Assembly: GCA_937898635.1 (NCBI GenBank)
Contig: CALEJW010000021.1
Span: 1 to 13,727, forward strand
Direction of reading: 5' to 3'
DNA length: 13,727 nt
Source: an uncultured Pseudomonadota bacterium
Lineage (GTDB): Bacteria > Pseudomonadota > Gammaproteobacteria > Burkholderiales > Usitatibacteraceae
Made by a program: the position numbers and the translations under genes. The number at the start of each line of letters is the position of its first letter. Positions within the stretch are counted from its first letter, which is position 1. This document shows positions 7,512-13,727 of this stretch, piece after piece. A model generated the notes under the pieces. It saw only the letters and a list, made by a program, of their open reading frames with translations. It ran no database searches and was not told where the DNA came from.

Positions 7512-8683
7512 AGAAGGAGACGAAGCTCGTCCACGGGGGCCGCCGCGCGGCGAACCCGCCCGACACGGTGAACCTCCCGGTGGCGCGCGCCTCCACCGTG
7601 CTCTTCGAGAGCCTCGCGCACCTCGCGCAGACGCAGAAGCGATTCGACGCGGGCGAGGCCATCGCCACCTACGGCATCGTCAACATGCCGCAGCGAAATG
7701 CCTTCGAGGAACTCGTGTGCGAGCTCGAGGGCGGCCACCGCGCGGTGACGGTGCCCTCGGGGCTCGCGGCGGTCGCGGTGGCGATCCTGGCGGCGGTGAA
7801 GGCGGGCGACCACGTGCTGATGGTCGATTCCGTCTACGGCCCCACGCGCCACTTCTGCGACCACACGCTCGCGAAGTTCGGGGTGGCGACGACCTACTAC
7901 GACCCTCTCGCGAGCGGAGAAGCGGTCGCGGCGCTGATGCAGCCGAACACCACGGTGGTTTACGTGGAGAGCCCGGGCTCCCTCACCTTCGAGGTGCAGG
8001 ACATCCCGGCCATCGCGAAGGCGGCGCACGCGAAGGGCGCCTTCGTGATCGCGGACAACGCCTGGGCCACCGGCCTCTACTGCCCGGTGATGGACTACGG
8101 CGTGGACCTCGTGGTGCAGCCGGCCACGAAGTACCTGGGGGGACACTCCGACGTGATCCTCGGCGCGGTGGTCGCCAACGAGCGCGCCTGGCCGCTGCTG
8201 CACGCCACCTCCCGCGACCTCGGGCAGACCGCGAGCCCGGACGACATCTTCCTCATGGTGCGCGGCATGCGAACGCTGGCGATCCGGCTGGAGAAGCAGG
8301 GCGCGGCGGCGCTCGAGATCGCGCGCCGGCTCGAGCGCCGCCCCGAAGTGAAGCGCGTGCTGCACCCGGCGCTGGAAAGCGACCCCGGCCACGCGCTGTG
8401 GAAGCGCGACTTCAAGGGCTCCTCGGGGCTCTTCGGCGTGGAACTCCAGCCGTGCACGCCGGCGCAGGTGGCCGCGTTCGTGGACCACTGCGAGCTCTTC
8501 GGCATCGGCTACAGCTGGGGCGGCTTCGAGAGCCTCGTGATCCCGGCGAACCTGCGCCACGGGAGGAAGGTCCGGCCCTGGGCCGGCGGCCCGCTCATCC
8601 GCCTGCACATCGGGCTGGAGGATCCCGCGGACCTCCTGGCCGACCTCGACGCCGCCTTCGCGCGGCTCGCCGCCGCGGCCTGA
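7508..8683 (+). CDS. metC: Cystathionine beta-lyase-like PLP enzyme
   Basis: This 391-residue member of the Cys/Met metabolism PLP family probably cleaves cystathionine to homocysteine, pyruvate and ammonia, or acts as a related C-S lyase. Visible active-site residues are K208 in ATKYLGGHSD (Schiff-base lysine), D183 in ADNAWATG (contacts the PLP ring nitrogen), Y55 in the TYG segment and R365 in IRLHIGLED (substrate carboxylate). The SWGGFESL motif at 336-343 is typical of beta-lyases rather than gamma-synthases. The TTG at 7508 is taken as the start because homologues begin with a KKETKLVHGGR-like N-terminus and no ATG or GTG lies near. It forms a TTGA overlap with the upstream stop, which implies translational coupling. 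After the active-site tyrosine the sequence is YGIVNMPQRNA, where Arg follows YG in E. coli MetC. The substrate is therefore likely but not certain. Confidence 0.88.
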   Translation: MKKETKLVHGGRRAANPPDTVNLPVARASTVLFESLAHLAQTQKRFDAGEAIATYGIVNMPQRNAFEELVCELEGGHRAVTVPSGLAAVAVAILAAVKAGDHVLMVDSVYGPTRHFCDHTLAKFGVATTYYDPLASGEAVAALMQPNTTVVYVESPGSLTFEVQDIPAIAKAAHAKGAFVIADNAWATGLYCPVMDYGVDLVVQPATKYLGGHSDVILGAVVANERAWPLLHATSRDLGQTASPDDIFLMVRGMRTLAIRLEKQGAAALEIARRLERRPEVKRVLHPALESDPGHALWKRDFKGSSGLFGVELQPCTPAQVAAFVDHCELFGIGYSWGGFESLVIPANLRHGRKVRPWAGGPLIRLHIGLEDPADLLADLDAAFARLAAAA

Positions 8684-8688
8684 GCGCC

Positions 8689-9591
8689 ATGACGCCGGAA
8701 CTTCGCGCCGCGCTCGAAGGCGCGGTGATGGAGGCCACGCGCGCGGACTGGACGCTCCTCGCGGCGGAGCCCGTCTCCGGCGGCTGCATCCACACGGCGC
8801 TGTGCCTGCGCGGCGAGGACGCCGGCGGGAAGACGAAGCACTTCGCGAAGCTCGCCGAAATGGAACGCGCGCCCCTGCTCGCCGCCGAGGCCGAGGGGCT
8901 CGCCGCGATCCGCGCCGCCGCGGCCGTGCGCGTGCCGGCGGTCCTCGCCCGGGGAGACGACGGCGAGACCGCGTGGTTGATCCTCGAGTGGCTGGACCTC
9001 GCGCCCCTTTCGCCCGCCGCGGGGGCGGCGCTGGGCCGCGCGCTCGCCGCGCAACACCGCCTGCCGCAGGAGCGCTTCGGGTGGGAGAAGGACAACTTCA
9101 TCGGCGCCTCGCCGCAGGCGAACGGCTGGAGCGCGGACTGGCTCGCGTTCTGGCGCGAGCGGCGAATCCACGCGCAACTGCGGATGGCGATGGCCAACCG
9201 CTACCCGTCGAAGCTCATCGATCGCGGCGAGCGGCTGCTCGCGGACTGCGAGGCCTTCTTCCGCACGCACGGCCCCGTGCCCTCGCTCCTGCACGGCGAC
9301 CTCTGGGGCGGAAACGCCTCCGCGCTCGCCGACGGCACCCCGGTGGTCTTCGACCCCGCCGTGTACTGCGGCGACCGCGAGGCGGATCTCGCGATGACGG
9401 AGCTCTTCGGCGGCTTCCCGAAGGACTTCCACGCGGCCTACCGCAACGCCTGGCCGCTCGACGACGGCTACCGCGTGCGCCGCGACTTCTACAACCTCTA
9501 CCACGTGCTCAACCACGCGAACCTCTTCGCCGGGGGCTACGTGGAGCAAAGCACGCGGCTCATCGAGCGGCTACTCGCCGAGATCCGTTAA
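8689..9591 (+). CDS. Fructosamine/ketosamine kinase family protein
   Basis: The 300-residue protein belongs to the fructosamine-3-kinase family, of the aminoglycoside-phosphotransferase fold. Members phosphorylate ketoamines formed by glycation (fructosamines, ribulosamines, erythrulosamines), after which the sugar is lost and the amine is restored. Seen here are a glycine-rich loop SGGCIH (30-35), the likely ATP-anchoring lysine K54 in HFAKL, glutamate in AEAEGL (about 67), the catalytic loop HGDLWGGN (202-209) and the metal-binding FDPAVYCGDRE (221-231). Length is normal for the family, and the catalytic residues are intact. It starts 5 bp after the lyase stop without its own Shine-Dalgarno sequence, so it is probably translated by coupling. 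The cysteine in the glycine-rich loop matches the position of the redox-switch cysteine described for plant and human FN3K. Substrates of bacterial members are usually unknown. Confidence 0.9.
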   Translation: MTPELRAALEGAVMEATRADWTLLAAEPVSGGCIHTALCLRGEDAGGKTKHFAKLAEMERAPLLAAEAEGLAAIRAAAAVRVPAVLARGDDGETAWLILEWLDLAPLSPAAGAALGRALAAQHRLPQERFGWEKDNFIGASPQANGWSADWLAFWRERRIHAQLRMAMANRYPSKLIDRGERLLADCEAFFRTHGPVPSLLHGDLWGGNASALADGTPVVFDPAVYCGDREADLAMTELFGGFPKDFHAAYRNAWPLDDGYRVRRDFYNLYHVLNHANLFAGGYVEQSTRLIERLLAEIR

Positions 9592-9736
9592 TCGCACGCC
9601 GCGCCGCGCTGACCCGCGCGGAACCTCGATAACCCCACGGACCCTGTGGCATATTGGCGGCGGCCCTTCGCGGGGTGCCCGCGGCGGGCGCGAGAGCGAA
9701 GGCGCGGCGCGACGGGAATGCCGTGCAGGAGGGAAC
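9592..9736. other. Intergenic gap between the metabolic operon and the chemoreceptor gene
   Basis: This stretch of 145 bp shows no credible gene. It contains a GC hairpin shortly after the kinase stop (listed separately) and a purine-rich AGGAGGG ending 5 bp before the ATG at 9737, a strong ribosome binding site. A slightly AT-richer patch around 9625-9656 (CGATAA, CATATT) is the likeliest place for the promoter of the downstream group, but I cannot pair it with a convincing -35 element. Confidence 0.5.
9604..9621 (+). terminator. Possible hairpin after the operon
   Basis: CCGCGC at 9604-9609 and GCGCGG at 9616-9621 form a perfect 6-bp GC stem with a 6-base loop, 12 bp after the stop codon of the fructosamine kinase gene. 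No T-tract follows, so it is at best a weak intrinsic terminator or an RNA 3'-end stabiliser. Confidence 0.25.
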
Positions 9737-11158
9737 ATGAAGCGGGTGCTGCGACTGGCGGGCGTCGGTCTCGGCGTGGGAGCCGGGAAGGCGCGCCTGC
9801 TGGGGGAGGTGGCCGGGCAGGCGGGCGAGCTCGGCATCGAGCTCTGCGACATCGCCGGCGAGATCGAGGAGGTGGCCGCGCACGCGAAGCGCCACCGCGC
9901 GCTGTGCGAGGAGCTGCGCGCGGTCGCGGGAGAGGCGCTCGCCGGCCACCGCGAGATCGCGAAGGCCTCGCGCCATGCGCTGGAGGTGGCGGAACAGGCG
10001 AAGGCGGACGTCGCGGGCTCCCAGGCGAGCGTGGGCTCCTCGCTGGAGGCGATCCACAAGCTGGTCGACGGCGTCACGCGCGTGGAGAACGAGGTCGAGG
10101 GCCTGGCCACGGCGCTCGCGCAGGTGCGCCAGGTGGCGGAGGGCATCAGCCGGATCGCGCGCCAATCGCACCTCCTCTCCCTCAACGCCGCGATCGAGGC
10201 GGCGCGGGCGAGCGAGTCGGGGCACGGCTTCGCGGTCGTGGCCCGGGAATTCAAGATGCTCGCGGAGCAGACGGCGCGCGCCACCGCGGACGTCGAGGGC
10301 ACGCTCGCGAAGCTGGTCGAGCGCGCCTCGGGCCTCATCGGCCTCAGCGGGGAGAACATGCAGTGCGCGGAGGCGGTCCGCGAGGCCACGCAGTCGATCG
10401 GCGGCGTGGTCGAGCGCGCCGACCGGGCGATCACGCAGTTCGACGGCGAGGCCGGCGCCATGGCGAGTGCGGCGAACGCCATCGAGCGGCAGTGCAGCTC
10501 GCTCGTGGACCGGGTCGACGAGTGCTCGCGGGGGCTCGCGCAGTCGGACGAGAACTTCGAGCGGGCGCGGCTTCGCGTCGGCAACCTCCTCGCCAGCTCG
10601 GAGACCCTCATCCAGCTCACCGCGGCCCCGGGGGTGGAGACGGCGGATACGCGCTTCATCCGCCTCGCGAAGGAGACGGCAGCGCGGGTCGGGCGGCGCT
10701 TCGAGGCGGCGCTCGCGAGCGGGGAGATCTCGGAGGCGGAGCTCTTCGACCGCGTGTACGAGCCCGTCCCCGGCACGGACCCGCAGCAGCTCGTGGCGCG
10801 CTTCACCACCTTCACGGACCGCGCGCTGCCGGAGCTGCAGGAGCCGTTGCTCGAAGTGGACGCGCGCGTGGTCTTCGCCTGCGCCGTGGACGACAACGGC
10901 TACCTGCCCACGCACAACCGCCGGTTCTCCCAGCCCCAGGGACCGGACCCGGCGTGGAACGCCGCCCACTGCCGCAACCGCCGCCTCTTCAGCGACCGCA
11001 CCGGACTCTCGGCGGGCCGCAGCGAGCGCGAGTTCCTGCTGCAGACCTACCGGCGCGACATGGGCGGCGGGCAGTTCGCGCTGATGAAGGACGTCTCCGC
11101 GCCCATCGTCGTGAACGGCCGCCACTGGGGCGGCTTCCGGATCGGGTACCGGGCCTAG
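9737..11158 (+). CDS. Soluble methyl-accepting chemotaxis-like protein with C-terminal sensor domain
   Basis: The 473-residue protein has no transmembrane pair and no HAMP domain. Residues about 40-290 form a long alpha-helical coiled coil containing the MCP signalling hairpin tip (about 136-180). The tip core LLSLNAAIEAARASESGHGF resembles the conserved MCP consensus closely enough to predict contact with CheA/CheW. The C-terminal ~170 residues form a separate globular domain with DDNGYLPTHNRRFSQP (385-400), NRRLFSDRTGL (414-424), LLQTYRRDMGGG (434-445) and HWGGFRIGYR (463-472). This module is found at the end of many proteobacterial chemoreceptors and is probably a cytoplasmic Cache-like or redox/ligand sensor; the ligand is unknown. 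The order, signalling part first and sensor last, is the reverse of classical receptors. ATG 9737 is supported by AGGAGGG just upstream. No che genes are nearby, so it may feed a distant chemotaxis or Che-like pathway. Confidence 0.88.
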   Translation: MKRVLRLAGVGLGVGAGKARLLGEVAGQAGELGIELCDIAGEIEEVAAHAKRHRALCEELRAVAGEALAGHREIAKASRHALEVAEQAKADVAGSQASVGSSLEAIHKLVDGVTRVENEVEGLATALAQVRQVAEGISRIARQSHLLSLNAAIEAARASESGHGFAVVAREFKMLAEQTARATADVEGTLAKLVERASGLIGLSGENMQCAEAVREATQSIGGVVERADRAITQFDGEAGAMASAANAIERQCSSLVDRVDECSRGLAQSDENFERARLRVGNLLASSETLIQLTAAPGVETADTRFIRLAKETAARVGRRFEAALASGEISEAELFDRVYEPVPGTDPQQLVARFTTFTDRALPELQEPLLEVDARVVFACAVDDNGYLPTHNRRFSQPQGPDPAWNAAHCRNRRLFSDRTGLSAGRSEREFLLQTYRRDMGGGQFALMKDVSAPIVVNGRHWGGFRIGYRA

Positions 11159-11196
11159 GCCCGCGCCCGCGGCCGGCGGGAGGATGCCGCGCGGTG

Positions 11197-11940
11197 ATGC
11201 TCGCGCTCGCGAAGTGGACACTGGGACCGCTGCTCCTCGCGCAGGGCCGGCGCGTGCGGCGCGTCACGCCCGTGCTGCCCGAGCCCGCGGGAGCGCGCGA
11301 AGGCGAAGCGGGAAAGGGCCCGACGCTTCGACTGCTGGTCGCGGGCGACTCGGCCGGCGCGGGCGTGGGCGCGGCCACCCAGGACGAGGCGCTCGCCGGA
11401 CGGCTCGTGGCGATCCTCGGCGAGCGATACCGCGTGCACTGGCGCCTCGCCGCCCGCACGGGCGCCACCACGGCATCGACGCTGCGCGACCTCTCGCGCC
11501 TGGCGCCCTTCACGGCCGACGCGGTGGTGACCTCGCTCGGGGTGAACGACGTGACGGGCGACGTGGGCGTGGCGAAGTTCCTCGCGCTGCAGGCGAAGCT
11601 GCATGCGCTGCTGCGCGAGCGCTTCGGCGCGCGGCTCGTCCTCGCCTCCGGCCTGCCGCCCATGCACCTCTTCCCGGCGCTGCCGCAGCCGCTTCGCTGG
11701 TACCTCGGAGCGCGCGCCCGCGAGCTCGACCGCGCGCTCGCCGCGGCGCTGCCGGACGGGCAGGGCGCGCAGTTCCTGCCCTTCGAGGGCGAGCTGGACG
11801 CCTCGCACATGGCCGCGGACGGCTTCCATCCGGGGCCGGCGGTCTACCGGGCCTGGGCCGAGGCGGCGGCGCGGCGGATCGAGGCCGCCTTCGCCGGGCG
11901 CGCGCACGAAGCGCGTACCATGGGGACGGGCCTCCCCTGA
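11197..11940 (+). CDS. SGNH/GDSL-family hydrolase
   Basis: The 247-residue protein carries all four catalytic blocks of SGNH hydrolases: AGDSAGAGVG with nucleophile S52 (block I), RTGATT with G89 (block II), SLGVNDVTG with N117 (block III) and DGFHP with D208 and H211 (block V). It should be an esterase, lipase, thioesterase or carbohydrate deacetylase; the substrate cannot be told. A short hydrophobic N-terminus (LALAKWTLGPLLLA) could be a membrane anchor, but no clear signal-peptidase site follows. The start is uncertain between ATG 11197 and the adjacent in-frame GTG 11194. A GGGAGGA ending at 11183 is spaced 10 bp from the GTG and 13 bp from the ATG. It lies 38 bp after the chemoreceptor and 40 bp before the methyltransferase, and may be co-transcribed with both. 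Confidence 0.87.
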   Translation: MLALAKWTLGPLLLAQGRRVRRVTPVLPEPAGAREGEAGKGPTLRLLVAGDSAGAGVGAATQDEALAGRLVAILGERYRVHWRLAARTGATTASTLRDLSRLAPFTADAVVTSLGVNDVTGDVGVAKFLALQAKLHALLRERFGARLVLASGLPPMHLFPALPQPLRWYLGARARELDRALAAALPDGQGAQFLPFEGELDASHMAADGFHPGPAVYRAWAEAAARRIEAAFAGRAHEARTMGTGLP

Positions 11941-11980
11941 CGACCCCCGGGAGGGCCTCCCGCCACCACCGGAGCGCCGC

Positions 11981-12637
11981 TTGCCGGGCTACCAGGTCGA
12001 GACCAGCACCCACCGCATCGGAGCGCTCGACTACCACGTTCGCGCGCTGGCAGACCGCAGGCAGTATTCCGATCCCCACGGCAACGCGGAACGCGCGGGC
12101 GTGACGCCCTCGTCGTGGCCGATGTTCGGCGTGGTCTGGCCGGCGGGCGTCGCGCTCGCCGAGGCGATGGGCGCGATCGCCATCGAAGGCCGGCGCATCC
12201 TCGAGGTGGGCTGCGGGCTCGGGCTCGCGAGCCTCGTCCTCGCGCGGCGCGGCGCGGACATCACCGCGAGCGACCACCACCCGCTCGCCGGGGAATTCCT
12301 GAGCCACAACGCGGGCCTCAACCGCCTGGCGCCGATCCCCTTCAGCCTCGCGCCCTGGGGCGGGCCGGACCCGGGGCTGGGGCGCTTCGACCTCGTGATC
12401 GGCGCCGACGTCCTCTACGAGCACGAGCACCCGAAGCTGCTCGCCGCGTTCCTCGCCCTGCACGCGCGGCCCGTCGTGCAGTTCGTGATGGCCGACGCGG
12501 GGCGCGGGCACTGCGGGCGCTTCAACGCGCAGATGCAGTCGCAGGGCTACACGCGAGCGGAACGGCGCGTGCGCTTCGGCGACGGCTGGCCGCCGGGCTC
12601 GGGAGGCCGCATCCTCACCTACGACCGCGCGGGCTAG
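11981..12637 (+). CDS. Class I SAM-dependent methyltransferase (lysine-methyltransferase-like, PF10294 type)
   Basis: The 218-residue Rossmann-fold methyltransferase has the SAM motif ILEVGCGLGLAS at 73-84, an acidic residue at the end of strand 2 (ASDHHP, D98) and a post-motif DLVIGADVLYEHEHP (137-151). The last two resemble the METTL21/Methyltransf_16 group, whose known members methylate protein lysines. The target here is unknown. The TTG at 11981 is chosen as start: GGAG at 11971-11974 is well placed, the N-terminus PGYQVETSTHRIG reads as genuine protein, and the first in-frame ATG (12124) would remove residues up to just before the SAM-binding region. The stop lies 5 bp from the end of the convergent integrase gene, so this is the last chromosomal gene before the integron. 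Confidence 0.85.
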   Translation: MPGYQVETSTHRIGALDYHVRALADRRQYSDPHGNAERAGVTPSSWPMFGVVWPAGVALAEAMGAIAIEGRRILEVGCGLGLASLVLARRGADITASDHHPLAGEFLSHNAGLNRLAPIPFSLAPWGGPDPGLGRFDLVIGADVLYEHEHPKLLAAFLALHARPVVQFVMADAGRGHCGRFNAQMQSQGYTRAERRVRFGDGWPPGSGGRILTYDRAG

Positions 12638-12647
12638 CGCCGCTAGC
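12633..12647. repeat. Perfect inverted repeat holding both convergent stop codons
   Basis: GCTAGCG at 12633-12639 and CGCTAGC at 12641-12647 are exact reverse complements around one base. The TAG of the methyltransferase (12635-12637) and the TAG of the integrase (12643-12645 read on -) sit in mirror-image positions in the arms. With a 3-base loop the stem would be 6 bp. No T-tracts flank it, so a role as a bidirectional terminator is only possible. Confidence 0.6.
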
Positions 12648-13626
12648 GGTCCAGCGGGCTCACCACGCCGCGGCCGCCGCGGTTGAGGACGTGGGTGTAG
12701 ATCATGGTGGTGCTCACGTCCTTGTGGCCGAGCAGCTCCTGCACGGTGCGGATGTCGTAGCCCGCCTCCACGAGGTGAGTGGCGAAGGAGTGGCGCAGCG
12801 CGTGGGCGGAGACGGGCTTCGCGAGCCCCGCCTCGCGCGCGGCGCGGGCAAGCGCGCGGGAGAAAGTCTGCTCGTAGGCGTGGTGCCGCCGGCGGATGCC
12901 GCTTCGCGGATCCACCGAAAGCGCGCGTTGCGGAAACAGCCACTGCCAGCCCCAGCGCTCTCCCGCCGCCGGGTTCTTGCGGCCGTAGGCGCCGGGGAGC
13001 TCCACGCCCGGCACGCCGGCCGCGCGGTCGGCGGCGAAGAGCGCGCGCACGCGGCCGAGGTGCGCACGCAGCGGCTCGACGAGCGAGGAGGGCAGCACGG
13101 TGACGCGGTCGCCGCCGCCCTTGCCCTCGCGGACGAGGACTTCCCGGCGGTCGAGCTCCACGTCCTTCACGCGCAGTCGCAGGCACTCGCGAAGCCGAAT
13201 CCCGGTGCCGTAGAGGAGCCGCGCCATGAGCGCGTGGGTGCCCTCCATGCAATCGAGGAGCGCGCGGGCCTCCTCCCGCGTGAGCACCACCGGCAGGCGG
13301 CGCGGGCGCTTGGCGCGGCGGATGCCCTCGAGCCACGGCAGGTCCGCCCCGAGCACTTCCTTGTAGAGAAAGAGCAGCGCGGCCAGCGCCTGGTTCTGGG
13401 TGCTCGCCGCCACGCCGCGGCCGTCGGCGAGCGAGGAAAGAAACGCCTTCAGCTCCGCCGGCCCCATCTCGCGCGGATGGCGCCGGCCGTGGAAGCGCAG
13501 GTAGCGCCGCACCCAGTAGAGGTAGGCCTCCTCCGTGCGCACGCTGTAGTGGCGCAGCCGGACCTGGAGGCGGAGCTGGCCGAGGAGGGTGGCGGGGTCG
13601 GGGCGGGGGGTTGCCGGGTTTGCCAT
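12643..13626 (-). CDS. intI: Integron integrase IntI (tyrosine recombinase)
   Basis: This 327-residue site-specific recombinase should join circular gene cassettes, through their attC sites, into an adjacent attI site. It aligns by eye along almost its whole length with class 1 IntI1. The shared blocks include RTEEAYLYWVRRYLRFHG, the LPVVLT segment, LLYGTGIR, REGKGGGDR, SGIRRRHHAYEQTF, HALRHSFATHL and DIRTVQELLGHKDVSTTMIYTHV. Catalytic residues R144, K169, H275, R278, H301 and Y310 are all present, each two positions before its IntI1 counterpart. The IntI-specific insert is present at about 200-232 (GVPGVELPGAYGRKNPAAGE..WQWLF), which separates integron integrases from XerC/XerD. ATG 13626 fits the IntI1 N-terminus better than a GTG at 13656. 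The protein looks intact and its base composition matches its neighbours, which favours a settled chromosomal integron over a recent class 1 import. Confidence 0.95.
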   Translation of the reverse strand: MANPATPRPDPATLLGQLRLQVRLRHYSVRTEEAYLYWVRRYLRFHGRRHPREMGPAELKAFLSSLADGRGVAASTQNQALAALLFLYKEVLGADLPWLEGIRRAKRPRRLPVVLTREEARALLDCMEGTHALMARLLYGTGIRLRECLRLRVKDVELDRREVLVREGKGGGDRVTVLPSSLVEPLRAHLGRVRALFAADRAAGVPGVELPGAYGRKNPAAGERWGWQWLFPQRALSVDPRSGIRRRHHAYEQTFSRALARAAREAGLAKPVSAHALRHSFATHLVEAGYDIRTVQELLGHKDVSTTMIYTHVLNRGGRGVVSPLDR

Positions 13627-13727
13627 TTCCGTTGATTTCGGAAGAACCGAATTCACAACGGTTTTCAGGCACTTGCCGTTGACCCCGCATTGATTAACGG
13701 ACGGCAGCGGGGCAATATACGGCGATT
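13627..13727. promoter_or_regulatory. intI upstream region, probable attI-proximal sequence (truncated by window edge)
   Basis: In known integrons the intI promoter, attI and the first cassette lie upstream of intI and are read away from it, so this is where attI should begin. The stretch is visibly richer in A/T than the rest of the window. It contains four copies of a CCGTT/AACGG-type motif (CCGTTGA at 13629 and 13676; inverted CAACGG at 13656-13661 and TTAACGG at 13694-13700), and a TTCGG/CCGAA inverted repeat at 13637-13641/13647-13651. No perfect GTTRRRY crossover site and no attC is visible, so the recombination point itself probably lies beyond 13727. No LexA box of CTG-N10-CAG type is seen. 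Confidence 0.45.

Noticed and set aside
9624..9632. CGATAA as a flagellar sigma-28 type -10 element for the chemoreceptor gene
   Set aside because: Only six of eight bases fit the consensus, and no TAAA-like -35 lies at the required distance.
12638..12642. attC site or cassette downstream of intI (inverted-integrase arrangement)
   Set aside because: Only 5 bp separate intI from the neighbouring methyltransferase, which itself lacks flanking attC-like core sites.
13627..13656. GTG start at 13656 for the integrase
   Set aside because: No ribosome binding site precedes it, and the ATG at 13626 matches the length of the IntI1 N-terminus.
13627..13727. LexA box controlling intI
   Set aside because: Many integrases are SOS-regulated, but no CTG-N10-CAG palindrome is present in the visible upstream bases.
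1..13727. tRNA, rRNA, CRISPR array or insertion sequence
   Set aside because: I saw no cloverleaf-like conserved segments, no regularly spaced short repeats and no transposase in any frame.

Overview
The window is very GC-rich. Dense genes, short gaps and codons strongly biased to G/C at third positions fill all of it except the last ~100 bases. Gene content points to a high-GC Gram-negative proteobacterium, most likely a betaproteobacterium: a two-component kinase, a multi-PAS GGDEF-EAL protein, a soluble chemoreceptor of the kind with a C-terminal GYLPTHN/HWGG sensor domain, a bacterial-type cystathionine beta-lyase and an integron integrase. The taxon is inferred from protein style; there is no rRNA or tRNA gene here to fix it.

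Layout from left to right. Bases 1-236 hold no convincing gene but contain a long imperfect inverted repeat. A membrane sensor histidine kinase follows on + (237-1535). It runs tail to tail into, and overlaps by 14 bp, a huge - strand gene (1522-6087) for a soluble protein with eight PAS domains, a GGDEF domain, an EAL domain and a lysine-rich repeat tail. An 80-bp divergent promoter region separates that gene from a tightly packed + strand operon (6168-9591): a Rossmann/SAF oxidoreductase related to homoserine dehydrogenase, a cystathionine beta-lyase-like PLP enzyme, and a fructosamine-kinase-family protein. After a 145-bp gap comes a second + group (9737-12637): a soluble chemoreceptor-like protein, an SGNH/GDSL hydrolase and a class I SAM methyltransferase. 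The right end is an intact - strand integron integrase gene, intI (12643-13626), whose upstream AT-richer region runs off the edge of the window.

How the parts may work together. The left half and the chemoreceptor are signalling genes: kinase, c-di-GMP turnover and an MCP-type signalling hairpin. The central operon looks metabolic, linking a homoserine-dehydrogenase-like fold, a C-S lyase and a kinase for glycated amines; its joint purpose is unknown. The integrase suggests that the window ends at the root of a chromosomal integron, with attI and any cassette array lying beyond base 13727. The material most worth following up is therefore that integron platform, the tandem-PAS c-di-GMP protein with its histone-like tail, and the unusual SAF/lyase/kinase operon.
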